From: an uncultured bacterium
GTDB lineage: Bacteria > Desulfobacterota > Binatia > HRBIN30 > CADEER01
Direction: 5' to 3'
DNA length: 36,502 bases
Assembly (NCBI GenBank): GCA_902826395.1
Contig: CADEER010000025.1
Location: forward strand, 8,566 to 45,067
Position numbers and translations under genes: made by a program. This document shows positions 8,131 to 16,830 of the stretch, piece after piece; the first letter of the stretch is position 1; every line of letters starts with the position of its first letter. The notes beneath the pieces are model-generated. The model worked only from the letters and a program-made list of their open reading frames with translations, was not told where the DNA came from and searched no databases.

Positions 8131-8298
8131 GACCCCCTCCTTGGCAAGGGACTGTCGATTTTCTCCCGTACTCGTACTCGTACGCGTACCCGTACACGAT
8201 CCATGCCCGAATTCTGCAGGAAACTCCGTGTACGAGTACGGGTACGAGTACGTGTACGGTCACGAATCTTCGTTTTCCGACAGTCTCGCAAGGAGGGG
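8131..8298. repeat. Older palindrome split by miniature element B
   Basis: When copy B and one GCAA are removed, the flanks rejoin as CCCCTCCTTGGCAAGGAGGGG, a 9-bp perfect stem with a GGC loop. Left half 8134-8147, right half from 8288. The element therefore entered at the apex of a pre-existing palindrome. The right half also runs into the TetR coding sequence. Confidence 0.7.
8148..8287. mobile_element. Miniature element copy B (140 bp, GTACNC hairpin core)
   Basis: Terminal inverted repeats GGGACTGTCG (8148-8157) and CGACAGTCTC (8278-8287) are flanked by a perfect GCAA duplication (8144-8147, 8288-8291). The arms are five GTACNC hexamers each (8166-8198 and 8227-8259). Reverse-complementing arm two and comparing, all three mismatches fall in the fifth base of the hexamer. 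The spacer contains GAATTCTGCAG. Its right end overlaps the 3' end of the TetR gene and supplies its stop codon. The 19 bases from the left terminus (through ATTTTCTCC) are the same in copy C apart from no visible change. Confidence 0.88.
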
Positions 8299-8958
8299 AA
8301 GTCGTCCGTCCGCATCGGCAGCACCGACGCTGCGGCGGCAGAAGCGCACCAGCGTCGCGACGATCTCGTCTTCGGAGGCGATCTGCCCGGCGATCGGCGA
8401 CAGCGGACCGACCAGCGATTCGGCGATCGCTCCGACCACGGCGGCGGCGCTGAATTCGACGTTCTGATCGGGGATCTCGCCGGCGGCGATCGCCTGGCGC
8501 AGCAGGCCGGCCATGTGGCGGCAGTACGTGCGGCGGTACACCAGCCGCTCGGCGTCGACCAGCGGGTCGACGGGCTCGTGCAGCAGCGCCCACGCCAGCC
8601 GCCGATGGCGCAACGCCCTTCTCGCGTGGTTGGCCACCGCCGCCTCCAGGCGCTCGACGCAACTGCCGCGCGCCGCCGCGTCGTCGACCGCCGCCAGATC
8701 GCGCTTCGCGGTGTCGCGGAAGACCTCGACGAAGAGCTCCGCTTTCGACGGGAAGTGGCGGTACAGCGCGCCCGCCGAAACGCCGACGCGATCGGCGATC
8801 GCCTGCACCGACGCGGCGCCGTAGCCGCCCTCTTCGAGAAGGGTGCGCGCCGCCTCGACCAGTCGATCGCGCGTTTTGCCGAGCGGCGCGTCGGGGCCGC
8901 GCTTCGTCTTGCGACGGGCCGCCGCCTGCGGCTTCGCGCGTCGACGCCGCACCGCCAC
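8260..8958 (-). CDS. TetR-family transcriptional regulator
   Basis: A 232-residue repressor-type regulator. After a basic, disordered N-terminus (RRRRAKPQAAARRKTKR), the TetR helix-turn-helix runs from TRDRLVEAARTLLEEGGY through IADRVGVSAGALYRHFPSKAELF. The remainder is an all-helical ligand-binding domain. The GTG at 8958 lies 2 bp past the Rieske gene stop and is used as start (GTG 8952 is an alternative); the frame stays open upstream but would run inside the Rieske gene. It is last in the crotonase-Rieske-TetR operon, so it likely binds the paired palindromes at 10924-10964 and represses the operon until a substrate-derived ligand appears. The last seven residues (LSENEDS) and stop come from miniature element B. 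Confidence 0.9.
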   Translation of the reverse strand: MAVRRRRAKPQAAARRKTKRGPDAPLGKTRDRLVEAARTLLEEGGYGAASVQAIADRVGVSAGALYRHFPSKAELFVEVFRDTAKRDLAAVDDAAARGSCVERLEAAVANHARRALRHRRLAWALLHEPVDPLVDAERLVYRRTYCRHMAGLLRQAIAAGEIPDQNVEFSAAAVVGAIAESLVGPLSPIAGQIASEDEIVATLVRFCRRSVGAADADGRLPLLARLSENEDS

Positions 8959-8960
8959 GG

Positions 8961-10082
8961 CTACGCCGTTCCCGCCAGCGCCGCGTGGAGCGATGCGTGA
9001 AAGTGGCCGATGGCGCTCTCGAAGAGGCCGAACTCGAAGAACTGATTGGCGCCGCTGGCGAGGCTGCGCTGGATGGCGCACGCCATCTCCTGGTCCTCGG
9101 CGCCGCCGCGCGCGACCAGGTCCGCGCCCTGGCTCAGCGCCGCCTGCGCGTCGGTGTCGCTCTCCTCGTGGTCAGTCAGCACGTACGTGACCAGGCGCGT
9201 GCGATCGATCGCGACCGGCTCGATGGCGACGACAAACACTCGGCCGGGAAAGGTCGCGACCATCGCGTTGGGGAACAGGTGGTAGACGTACGTGAGCACG
9301 CCGTCGGCCGAGCGCTCGGCTGGCTGCTGAGCGCGCAGCTTGTTGACGTTGCGGTACGGGAAGGCGATGCGGCTGTTGCGGCCGAACCGCTCCACGACAT
9401 TCAAATTGTCGTACTGCAGCGGATAGAAGGTCGCGGCGTGCGTGGTGCGGATGTGGTAGCCCTCGAGAAATCCCTCGGCGAGAATCTTCCAGTTCGCCGC
9501 AATCTCCATTTCGCCGGCGCCGAGCATCCGCCAGCCGGGCGTGGCCAGCGGCGCCAAACGCGGCGGCGGCGCGCCCGGCGCAGCCGATTGGGTGACGTAC
9601 ACCAACCCGTCGACCTCGAGCGCCTGCACCGGCACCAGTCCGCGCGCGCTTCTGTCGAGACCCGGAAAGCCGTGCTCGTGCGGGACGTGCCGCAACTCCC
9701 CGTCGAGCCCGTAGGTCCAGCCGTGGTAGCGGCAGACGAACGCCTTGGCGCAGCCCGATCCCTCCGCGAGCTGCGTGCCGCGATGGCGGCACGCGTTGCG
9801 AAACACATGCACTTCGTTGTCGGCATCGCGCACCGCGAGCAGCGGCGTCCCCGCCGCGATGCGCGCCAGCCAGGCGCCGGGCTGGGGCAGTGCGGCGGAC
9901 GGGCAAAACGGCGTCGCGGTGCGCCGCATCAATTCGATCTCGGCCGCATAGCGCCGTTCGCAGCGGTAGTTTTCGATCGGTTCGCGCCAGGTAATCTCGC
10001 CGCGGTCGGTGCTCTTCTCGTCGATGTGATCGAGGATGCGCGCGACGACGGTGGCATCGTCGGCCAATGCGTTGGCGCTCAT
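8961..10082 (-). CDS. Rieske-type aromatic-ring-hydroxylating dioxygenase, alpha-subunit family
   Basis: A 373-residue oxygenase. The Rieske [2Fe-2S] ligands are C98-x-H100 and C117-x2-H120 (CRHRGTQLAEG...CRYHGW). The mononuclear iron ligands are H210 and H215 in EGYHIRTTH and probably D330 in GGAEDQEM. Such enzymes hydroxylate or dealkylate aromatics and quaternary amines using electrons from a separate reductase; none is seen here. The ATG at 10082 has GGAG 7 nt upstream and overlaps the crotonase stop as ATGA, so translation is probably coupled. Regulated together with the crotonase by the downstream TetR gene, inferred from the operators. The substrate cannot be deduced. Confidence 0.93.
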   Translation of the reverse strand: MSANALADDATVVARILDHIDEKSTDRGEITWREPIENYRCERRYAAEIELMRRTATPFCPSAALPQPGAWLARIAAGTPLLAVRDADNEVHVFRNACRHRGTQLAEGSGCAKAFVCRYHGWTYGLDGELRHVPHEHGFPGLDRSARGLVPVQALEVDGLVYVTQSAAPGAPPPRLAPLATPGWRMLGAGEMEIAANWKILAEGFLEGYHIRTTHAATFYPLQYDNLNVVERFGRNSRIAFPYRNVNKLRAQQPAERSADGVLTYVYHLFPNAMVATFPGRVFVVAIEPVAIDRTRLVTYVLTDHEESDTDAQAALSQGADLVARGGAEDQEMACAIQRSLASGANQFFEFGLFESAIGHFHASLHAALAGTA

Positions 10083-10882
10083 GATCGATCTCCGGCGGCG
10101 GTGGTGGCGGGCGGCCGCGGCGAGGCATCGCGCGCTCCCGCCGCGAAGCGCGCCAGACCCGCGAGCAACTCCTCCGACGAACACTCGGGCCGCACCATTT
10201 CGGCTTCGAGCAACAGACCTTCGTCGATGTCGAGCGACAGGCCGTGCAGGACCGCGTTGCGGTCGGCGCAGATGCCGCGAAAGTTCGGATAGCCGGCGAT
10301 CGTCTGCGCCAGCTCGAGCGCGCGGCCGAGCGCCTCGCCGGCCGGCACTACCTCCTGGACGAATCCCATCTCATAGGCGCGCCGCGCGTCGAAACGCGCG
10401 CCGGTGGTGAGCATGTACAGCGCGTTGCCGGTGCCCATGATGCGCGCGAAGCGCTGGGTGCCGCCGTCGGTGTACGGCACACCCCAGCGGCGCGACAGGC
10501 AACCGAACTCGGCATTCTCCGCCGCAATGCGAATGTCACACCACGCCGCCAGCTCGCCGCCGCCGGCGAAGCAGTAGCCGTTGACGGCGGCGATCGTCGG
10601 CTTGCCGGGATCGAGGCGAGCGAAACCCATCGGACCAGCCCGATCGAGGTACTCGTGTTCGAACAGCGAGATCGGGTTCTTCAGATCGGCTCCGGCGCAA
10701 AACGCCAGCTCGCCGGCACCGGTCACGACCAGCACGCGCGCCTGGTCATCGGCCGCGAACGCCTCGATCGCCCGACCGATGCCGACCGCCGTCTCGCCGT
10801 CGACACAGTTGCGCTGCTCGGGGCGGTTGATGCGCAGGACGCGCACCGCGCCGCGGTCCTCGACAGTCACCTTCTCCGTCAT
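10079..10882 (-). CDS. Crotonase-family protein lacking the second catalytic glutamate
   Basis: A 267-residue enoyl-CoA hydratase/isomerase superfamily member. The oxyanion-hole segments FCAGADLKN and CFAGGGELAAWCD are intact. The glutamate equivalent to rat hydratase E144 is present in AGGGE, but the position equivalent to E164, 20 residues on, is serine (FGCLSRRWGVPYTDGG). The RRWGVP-x-x-DGGT signature marks a known crotonase subclass. Classical hydration is therefore unlikely; isomerase, hydrolase or decarboxylase chemistry is more plausible. The ATG at 10882 has GGAGG 10 nt upstream. It is first in the operon and overlaps the Rieske start by 4 bp, suggesting a shared catabolic route on a CoA-linked or ring substrate. 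Confidence 0.9.
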   Translation of the reverse strand: MTEKVTVEDRGAVRVLRINRPEQRNCVDGETAVGIGRAIEAFAADDQARVLVVTGAGELAFCAGADLKNPISLFEHEYLDRAGPMGFARLDPGKPTIAAVNGYCFAGGGELAAWCDIRIAAENAEFGCLSRRWGVPYTDGGTQRFARIMGTGNALYMLTTGARFDARRAYEMGFVQEVVPAGEALGRALELAQTIAGYPNFRGICADRNAVLHGLSLDIDEGLLLEAEMVRPECSSEELLAGLARFAAGARDASPRPPATTAAGDRS

Positions 10883-10923
10883 CACCGGCTCGCCTCCTTC
10901 TCCGGAACCAGTTTTCCGGTCGT

Positions 10924-10964
10924 GTGAATTCGGATTCACGTCAACTAGTGAATCCGGATTTACT
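10924..10964. promoter_or_regulatory. Tandem palindromic operators, probable TetR sites
   Basis: Two related palindromes, GTGAATTCGGATTCAC (10924-10939) and AGTGAATCCGGATTTACT (10947-10964), have centres 24 bp apart and share the half-site GTGAATCCG. They lie 40-80 bp upstream of the crotonase start, with TTGACG sequences on the minus strand adjacent to each (a possible -35). Position and symmetry fit autoregulation by the TetR protein of this operon. The plus-strand serine hydrolase gene starts 130 bp the other way and could also be affected. Confidence 0.75.
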
Positions 10965-11093
10965 CGTCAAGAGAATTATCGTTCCGACAGGAAACCGGCG
11001 GGTTCGGATATTTGATGTGCCGAAAGTGGTGGGATGGCCGATTCGGTATGCCGCGCCCTTGGTTCAGAGCGCGCCGCGGGCTAAGTGGGGCCG

Positions 11094-12266
11094 ATGTTTC
11101 GACTGAGACACGCGACCCTGGCCCTTGGATTGACTGCGACTCTGCTCCTGTCGGCGTGCGGTAGCGACGACGACAGCTCGAGCGACGATACCGGGCCGGC
11201 GCCCGAGTTCGACTTCTCCGCCTTCGATGCGGAAGTGCAGGCATTCGTCGACGAGACGGGGCTCGAAGGGGTGGGCACGGTGGTCGTCCACCGCGACTAC
11301 GGCGTCATTCATCAGAAGAGCTTCGGCAGCTTCACCGACGACCGCATCTATCTGGTCGCGTCGTCGAGCAAGATGGTCAGCGCCGGCGTGCTCATGCATC
11401 TCGACGATCAGGGCCTGCTCGACGTCGACGAGCCGATCATCGACGCCATCGGCTGGGGCGATTCCAATCCCGACATCACGCCGGCTCAACTGATCTCCAA
11501 CAGCTCCGGCCTGGTCGGACTGCTGCCCAATCCGGCGTATCCGCCGTACATCTGCCAGTACCTCGCGGCCGGAACTCTGCAGGACTGCGCGCAGCGGATC
11601 TTCACCACCGAGCTCGACGACGCCGACATCATTCCGCCGGATACCATGTTCATCTACGGCGGCGGTCAGTGGCAGGTCGCGGGCGGCGTCGCCGAAGTCG
11701 TATCGGGCAAGAGCTGGGATCAACTGATCGAGGAGATCTACGTCGAGCCCTGCGGCCTTCAGGCGACCGCTTACACCAACCATTTCACGAGCTTGACCAA
11801 CCCCGACAACAACCCGTTCGGCTACCCGTCGGGCTTTGACGGCGATCCCGCCAACCTGACGCCGACCGACAACCCCAACATCGAAGGCGGCCTGTACACC
11901 ACCACCGGCGACTACGCCAAGCTCCTCCTGATGCACCTGCGCGGCGGCATGTGCGACGACAATCGCGTCCTCTCCGAAGAGGCAGTGCAAGCGATGCACG
12001 CCGATCGCATCGCGCTGGCCTACGACGGCTCGACCGGCCGCGCCGATCCAGCCGGCTACGGACTCGGCTGGTGGATCTTCCGCAGCGCCGATTCGCTGAT
12101 CACCGATCCCGGCGCCTACGGCGCCTTCCCGTGGCTCGACGAAGATCGCGGCTATGGTGCGTTCCTCGCGATCGAGGCCAACACGGGAGTCGGTACGCAG
12201 CTTTTCGTCCGCGTGTTGCCGCTCGCCGACGCAGCCGTCGACGCGGGGCTGGCCGAGCAGCCGTGA
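11094..12266 (+). CDS. Serine hydrolase lipoprotein, beta-lactamase/class C fold
   Basis: A 390-residue exported protein with lipobox LLLSAC and lipidated C22, followed by an acidic linker. The body is a penicillin-binding-protein/beta-lactamase fold: S90-x-x-K93 in VASSSK, Y188 in FIYGGGQ replacing the YxN motif, and a C-terminal glycine strand (GYGAFLAIEANTG). Such proteins include esterases, D-aminopeptidases and carboxypeptidases, and the altered YxN suggests esterase-like rather than lactamase activity. The ATG at 11094 is preferred over GTG 11085 because it gives a compact signal peptide with GGGG just upstream. Divergent from the crotonase operon; function within it is unproven. Confidence 0.88.
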   Translation: MFRLRHATLALGLTATLLLSACGSDDDSSSDDTGPAPEFDFSAFDAEVQAFVDETGLEGVGTVVVHRDYGVIHQKSFGSFTDDRIYLVASSSKMVSAGVLMHLDDQGLLDVDEPIIDAIGWGDSNPDITPAQLISNSSGLVGLLPNPAYPPYICQYLAAGTLQDCAQRIFTTELDDADIIPPDTMFIYGGGQWQVAGGVAEVVSGKSWDQLIEEIYVEPCGLQATAYTNHFTSLTNPDNNPFGYPSGFDGDPANLTPTDNPNIEGGLYTTTGDYAKLLLMHLRGGMCDDNRVLSEEAVQAMHADRIALAYDGSTGRADPAGYGLGWWIFRSADSLITDPGAYGAFPWLDEDRGYGAFLAIEANTGVGTQLFVRVLPLADAAVDAGLAEQP

Positions 12267-12282
12267 GGCAACCGATCGGCGC

Positions 12283-12480
12283 TTACCCGCTGACCGCCCA
12301 GTAGAGCGACAACGCCGCGGTGAGCACGGCCACCGCGGCGAGCGTAAGCTTTCGCCGCAGCGCGCGTACCCGGCGCGCCCGCTGCACCGGCTGGTTGATG
12401 TGGTGACTGAGAATCTCGGGGAGCTGGATCACGGCGCCGATCAGGCCGACGATCAACACCAGGAACGCCGCCGCAATCAT
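12283..12480 (-). CDS. Small two-helix membrane protein
   Basis: A 65-residue protein with two hydrophobic helices (about 2-17 and 46-63) separated by a basic loop (HHINQPVQRARRVRALRRK). Its ATG is 7 bp after the RNase R stop on the same strand, with only a weak GGACG as ribosome site, so it may be translated from the RNase R transcript. No family recognised. Convergent with the serine hydrolase gene 16 bp away; no terminator visible between them. Confidence 0.55.
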   Translation of the reverse strand: MIAAAFLVLIVGLIGAVIQLPEILSHHINQPVQRARRVRALRRKLTLAAVAVLTAALSLYWAVSG

Positions 12481-12487
12481 TCGTCCG

Positions 12488-14800
12488 TCACCGCCGTCGC
12501 CCGCGGCCGCCGGCGCCGCGCCGCGCGTCGCGTCTTGCGGGTGGCGCACCGCGTCCGCCGAGACGACCGCGCAACGTTTCGTTCTCGCGGTGCTCGAGGA
12601 GCGCCAGCTCGATCCGCCGGCGCTGCAACGACACGTCGACGGCCTCGACCACGACGCGGTCGCCGAGGCCGATGATGCGATTGGTGCGCGCGCCTTGTAG
12701 CACCGATTCGGCCTCGACGAACTCGTAGTAATCGTCCGCGACGTCCTGGATGCGCACCAGTCCTTCCACCGGATAGGCGTCGAGCTCGACGAAGAAACCG
12801 AATGACGCGACTCCGACGACGAAGCCGGGGTGCGGCTCGCCGAGATGCTGAAGCATGAACTCGGCGCGCCGCAGATCGAGCATGGCCCGCTCGGCGTCCA
12901 TCGAGTTGCGCTCGCACTGCGACGCCGCCGCGCTCGCCGCCTCGATCGCCTCCATCTCAGCCGCGGCTGGCCGAACGTCGCCGTCGAACAACCGACCCAA
13001 CTGCCGGTGCACGAGCAGATCGGGGTAGCGCCGGATCGGCGACGTGAAGTGACAGTAGATCGGGAATGCCAGGCCGAAATGTCCGCTGTTGATCGCCGAG
13101 TAGCGCGCCTGGGTCAGCGAGCGCAGCATACGGCGCGATAAAACCGCCTCCATCGGGTGGCCGCGCAACTTGTCGAGCACGGCCTGCACGTCGCGCGGCC
13201 GCACCGGATCGTCGATGGCGACGCGCAGGCCGAAGCGCGCCAGCACTTCGTTGAGCTCGACCAGCTCCTCCGGATCGGGCGGCTCGTGGATCCGGTACGG
13301 AAAACTGACGTCGCGGTCGCGCAAATGGATCGCCACGGCTCGGTTCGCCTCGAGCATCAGCTCTTCGATGATGCGGTGCGCGTCGTTGCGCTCGCGCAGC
13401 CCGAGGCCGACGCAATGCCCGTCGGCGGATAGTTGGACGATCGGCTCGGGCAGGTCGAGATCGAGGGCGCCGGCGCGCATCCGATTCTCGTACAGGCCGC
13501 GCATCAGAGCGCGCATGTCGCGCAGCGCCGCCTCGATCACCGGGTCGCCGATCGGATCGGCGGAGCGCGGCGCGCCGTCAGCGGCGGCGAGCTCGGCGGC
13601 GACCCGGGTGTACGTGAGGCGCGCCCGCGAGCGGATGACCGCGCGATAGAAACGCTGATCGGTGCGGCGCGCCGCCGCGTCGAGGTCCATCTCGGCTACC
13701 AGGACGAGGCGCTCGCGCTCGGGGTTGAGCGAGCACAACTGATTCGAGAGACGCTCGGGCAGCATCGGCACGGCGCGGTCGGGGAAATAGGTGCTGGTGC
13801 CGCGCAGCGCCGCCTCGACATCGAGCGGCGAGCCGCGCTGCACGTAGTGCGCGACATCGGCGATCGCCACCCAGGCGCGCCAGCCGGCGCCGCGGCGCTC
13901 GACGCATACGGCGTCGTCGAAATCGCGCGCGTCTTCGCCGTCGATGGTGACGAACGGCATCGCGCGCAAATCCTCGCGGCCCGCGAAGTCGTCCGGCCGC
14001 GGGTCCGTCGGCAGGGCCGCCGCGGCGGCCAACACGTCGTCCGGAAAGTCGACGCGCAGGCCGAACTCGAGCGCAATCGTCAGGAACTGCACCTCGGGGT
14101 CGTCGGCCGCGCCGAGCACGCGCTCGAGCGAGCCGCGCGCCGGCCGCCCCGGCGTCGGCGGCGCCGTCAGGCGTACCACCGCTACCAATCCGGCGTCGCG
14201 CGCCCGCGGCGATTCGCCGCCGACGATGTCGACGATCGGCAGCAGTTCGTCCGACGGCAACAGTCGCCACCCGCGCAGGTAGGACTGCAGCGTGCCGATG
14301 ATGCGCTCGCGCGCCGCGGCGACGACGCGCACGACCCGGCCGCTGGCGCGGCGGTCGCGCGCGTCGAGGCTGTCGATCTCGATCTCGACGCGATCGCCGT
14401 GCAGGGCGGCGCCCTCCATGCCGGCCGGAATGAAGACGTCGCGCTGAAAGCGCCGCGCCGCATCGCCCTGCACTTCGACGAATCCGAACCCGGCGCGCGC
14501 CCGCGAGTAACGCCCTTCGATACCGCCGCCGCGCGGACGCACCCGGCCGCCGTCGGTGCCGGCTTTTCCTCCGCCGGGGCGAACCTCACGCGGCTCCCAT
14601 CGGTACCGCGTCTTGCCGACGCGCTGCAGATGCCGCGCCTCCACTTTCTCTTCCAGCACCGCCTTGACGGCGCGCCGGTCGTAGCGCTCGAGCCCCAGCT
14701 CGTCGGCGATCTGCGCTATCGTCATCGCGCGTGGCGCTCGACGCTGGAGAAGCTCGACGAAGGCGGCGGAGTCGTCGGAATCGTTACGAGGTGTATTCAT
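12488..14800 (-). CDS. rnr: Ribonuclease R
   Basis: A 770-residue 3'-5' exoribonuclease of the RNase II/R family that degrades structured RNA. Domain order is as expected: N-terminal helix-turn-helix (about 1-70), cold-shock domains (about 85-240), catalytic RNB domain beginning near IDGEDARDFDDAV, where the metal-binding aspartates lie, and ending near HFTSPIRRYPDLLVHRQL, then an S1 domain (PGFVVGVASFGFFVELD) and a basic, Arg/Gly-rich tail. Length is close to the usual 700-820. Start is the ATG at 14800. The gene follows ettA on the same strand across a 204-bp palindrome-rich gap. Substrate range follows from family knowledge only. Confidence 0.95.
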   Translation of the reverse strand: MNTPRNDSDDSAAFVELLQRRAPRAMTIAQIADELGLERYDRRAVKAVLEEKVEARHLQRVGKTRYRWEPREVRPGGGKAGTDGGRVRPRGGGIEGRYSRARAGFGFVEVQGDAARRFQRDVFIPAGMEGAALHGDRVEIEIDSLDARDRRASGRVVRVVAAARERIIGTLQSYLRGWRLLPSDELLPIVDIVGGESPRARDAGLVAVVRLTAPPTPGRPARGSLERVLGAADDPEVQFLTIALEFGLRVDFPDDVLAAAAALPTDPRPDDFAGREDLRAMPFVTIDGEDARDFDDAVCVERRGAGWRAWVAIADVAHYVQRGSPLDVEAALRGTSTYFPDRAVPMLPERLSNQLCSLNPERERLVLVAEMDLDAAARRTDQRFYRAVIRSRARLTYTRVAAELAAADGAPRSADPIGDPVIEAALRDMRALMRGLYENRMRAGALDLDLPEPIVQLSADGHCVGLGLRERNDAHRIIEELMLEANRAVAIHLRDRDVSFPYRIHEPPDPEELVELNEVLARFGLRVAIDDPVRPRDVQAVLDKLRGHPMEAVLSRRMLRSLTQARYSAINSGHFGLAFPIYCHFTSPIRRYPDLLVHRQLGRLFDGDVRPAAAEMEAIEAASAAASQCERNSMDAERAMLDLRRAEFMLQHLGEPHPGFVVGVASFGFFVELDAYPVEGLVRIQDVADDYYEFVEAESVLQGARTNRIIGLGDRVVVEAVDVSLQRRRIELALLEHRENETLRGRLGGRGAPPARRDARRGAGGRGRRR

Positions 14801-14976
14801 CAGGGTTCAGGGGCCAGGGGCCGGGGGTCAGGGAAGGTAGAGGCTTCGCCTCTCATCAATACAGCGGATCTTCGCATAGCGAAGATCCAACCTCCCCTGG
14901 CCCCTGATCCCTGGCCCCCGGCTCCTGGTCAAGATCCTACCACCCCTGACCCCTGGCCCCCGAACCCCGACCCCTG
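14799..14976. repeat. CCCCTGGCCC-type inverted repeat cluster
   Basis: Near-repeats of a 12-13-nt GGGGCCAGG/GGGGTCAGGG unit on the left (14799-14832) face two runs of the complementary CCCCTGGCCCCTGA unit on the right (14892-14928 and 14939-14976). Two small perfect hairpins sit between them: GAGGC-TTC-GCCTC (14839-14852) and GGATCTTCG-5 nt-CGAAGATCC (14866-14888). The cluster fills the gap between ettA and rnr and would be in the rnr leader if transcription starts upstream. Confidence 0.75.
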
Positions 14977-15004
14977 GGGCGCTGACGAGGTGACGGCGAA
15001 GCCG

Positions 15005-15021
<17 letters not shown>
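14977..15021. terminator. 21-bp perfect stem spanning the ettA stop codon
   Basis: Positions 14977-14997 and 15001-15021 are exact reverse complements with a GAA loop, giving a 21-bp uninterrupted stem. The ettA TGA (15005-15007) and its last codons are in the right arm. There is no T tract, so it is not a canonical intrinsic terminator. It may protect the mRNA 3' end or be a further REP-like repeat that has come to encode the C-terminus. Confidence 0.7.
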
Positions 15022-16687
<1,666 letters not shown>

Positions 16688-16830
16688 AAACAGCGCAGTT
16701 TCGAGTGTCGAGCTGTAAGTTGCAAGACGGGTTGCGGACATGCGCCCTCCCAGCCGGGCCATGCGCTTTGTCCGCTGGGTGACTATGAGAGGGACGCGAT
16801 GGCGCCCTTTCTCGGCCGGAACGGCGGAAC

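Noticed and set aside
8031-8298. Possible CRISPR or tandem-repeat array
   Set aside because: The units are 6 bp in opposed arms, not spaced direct repeats with unique spacers.
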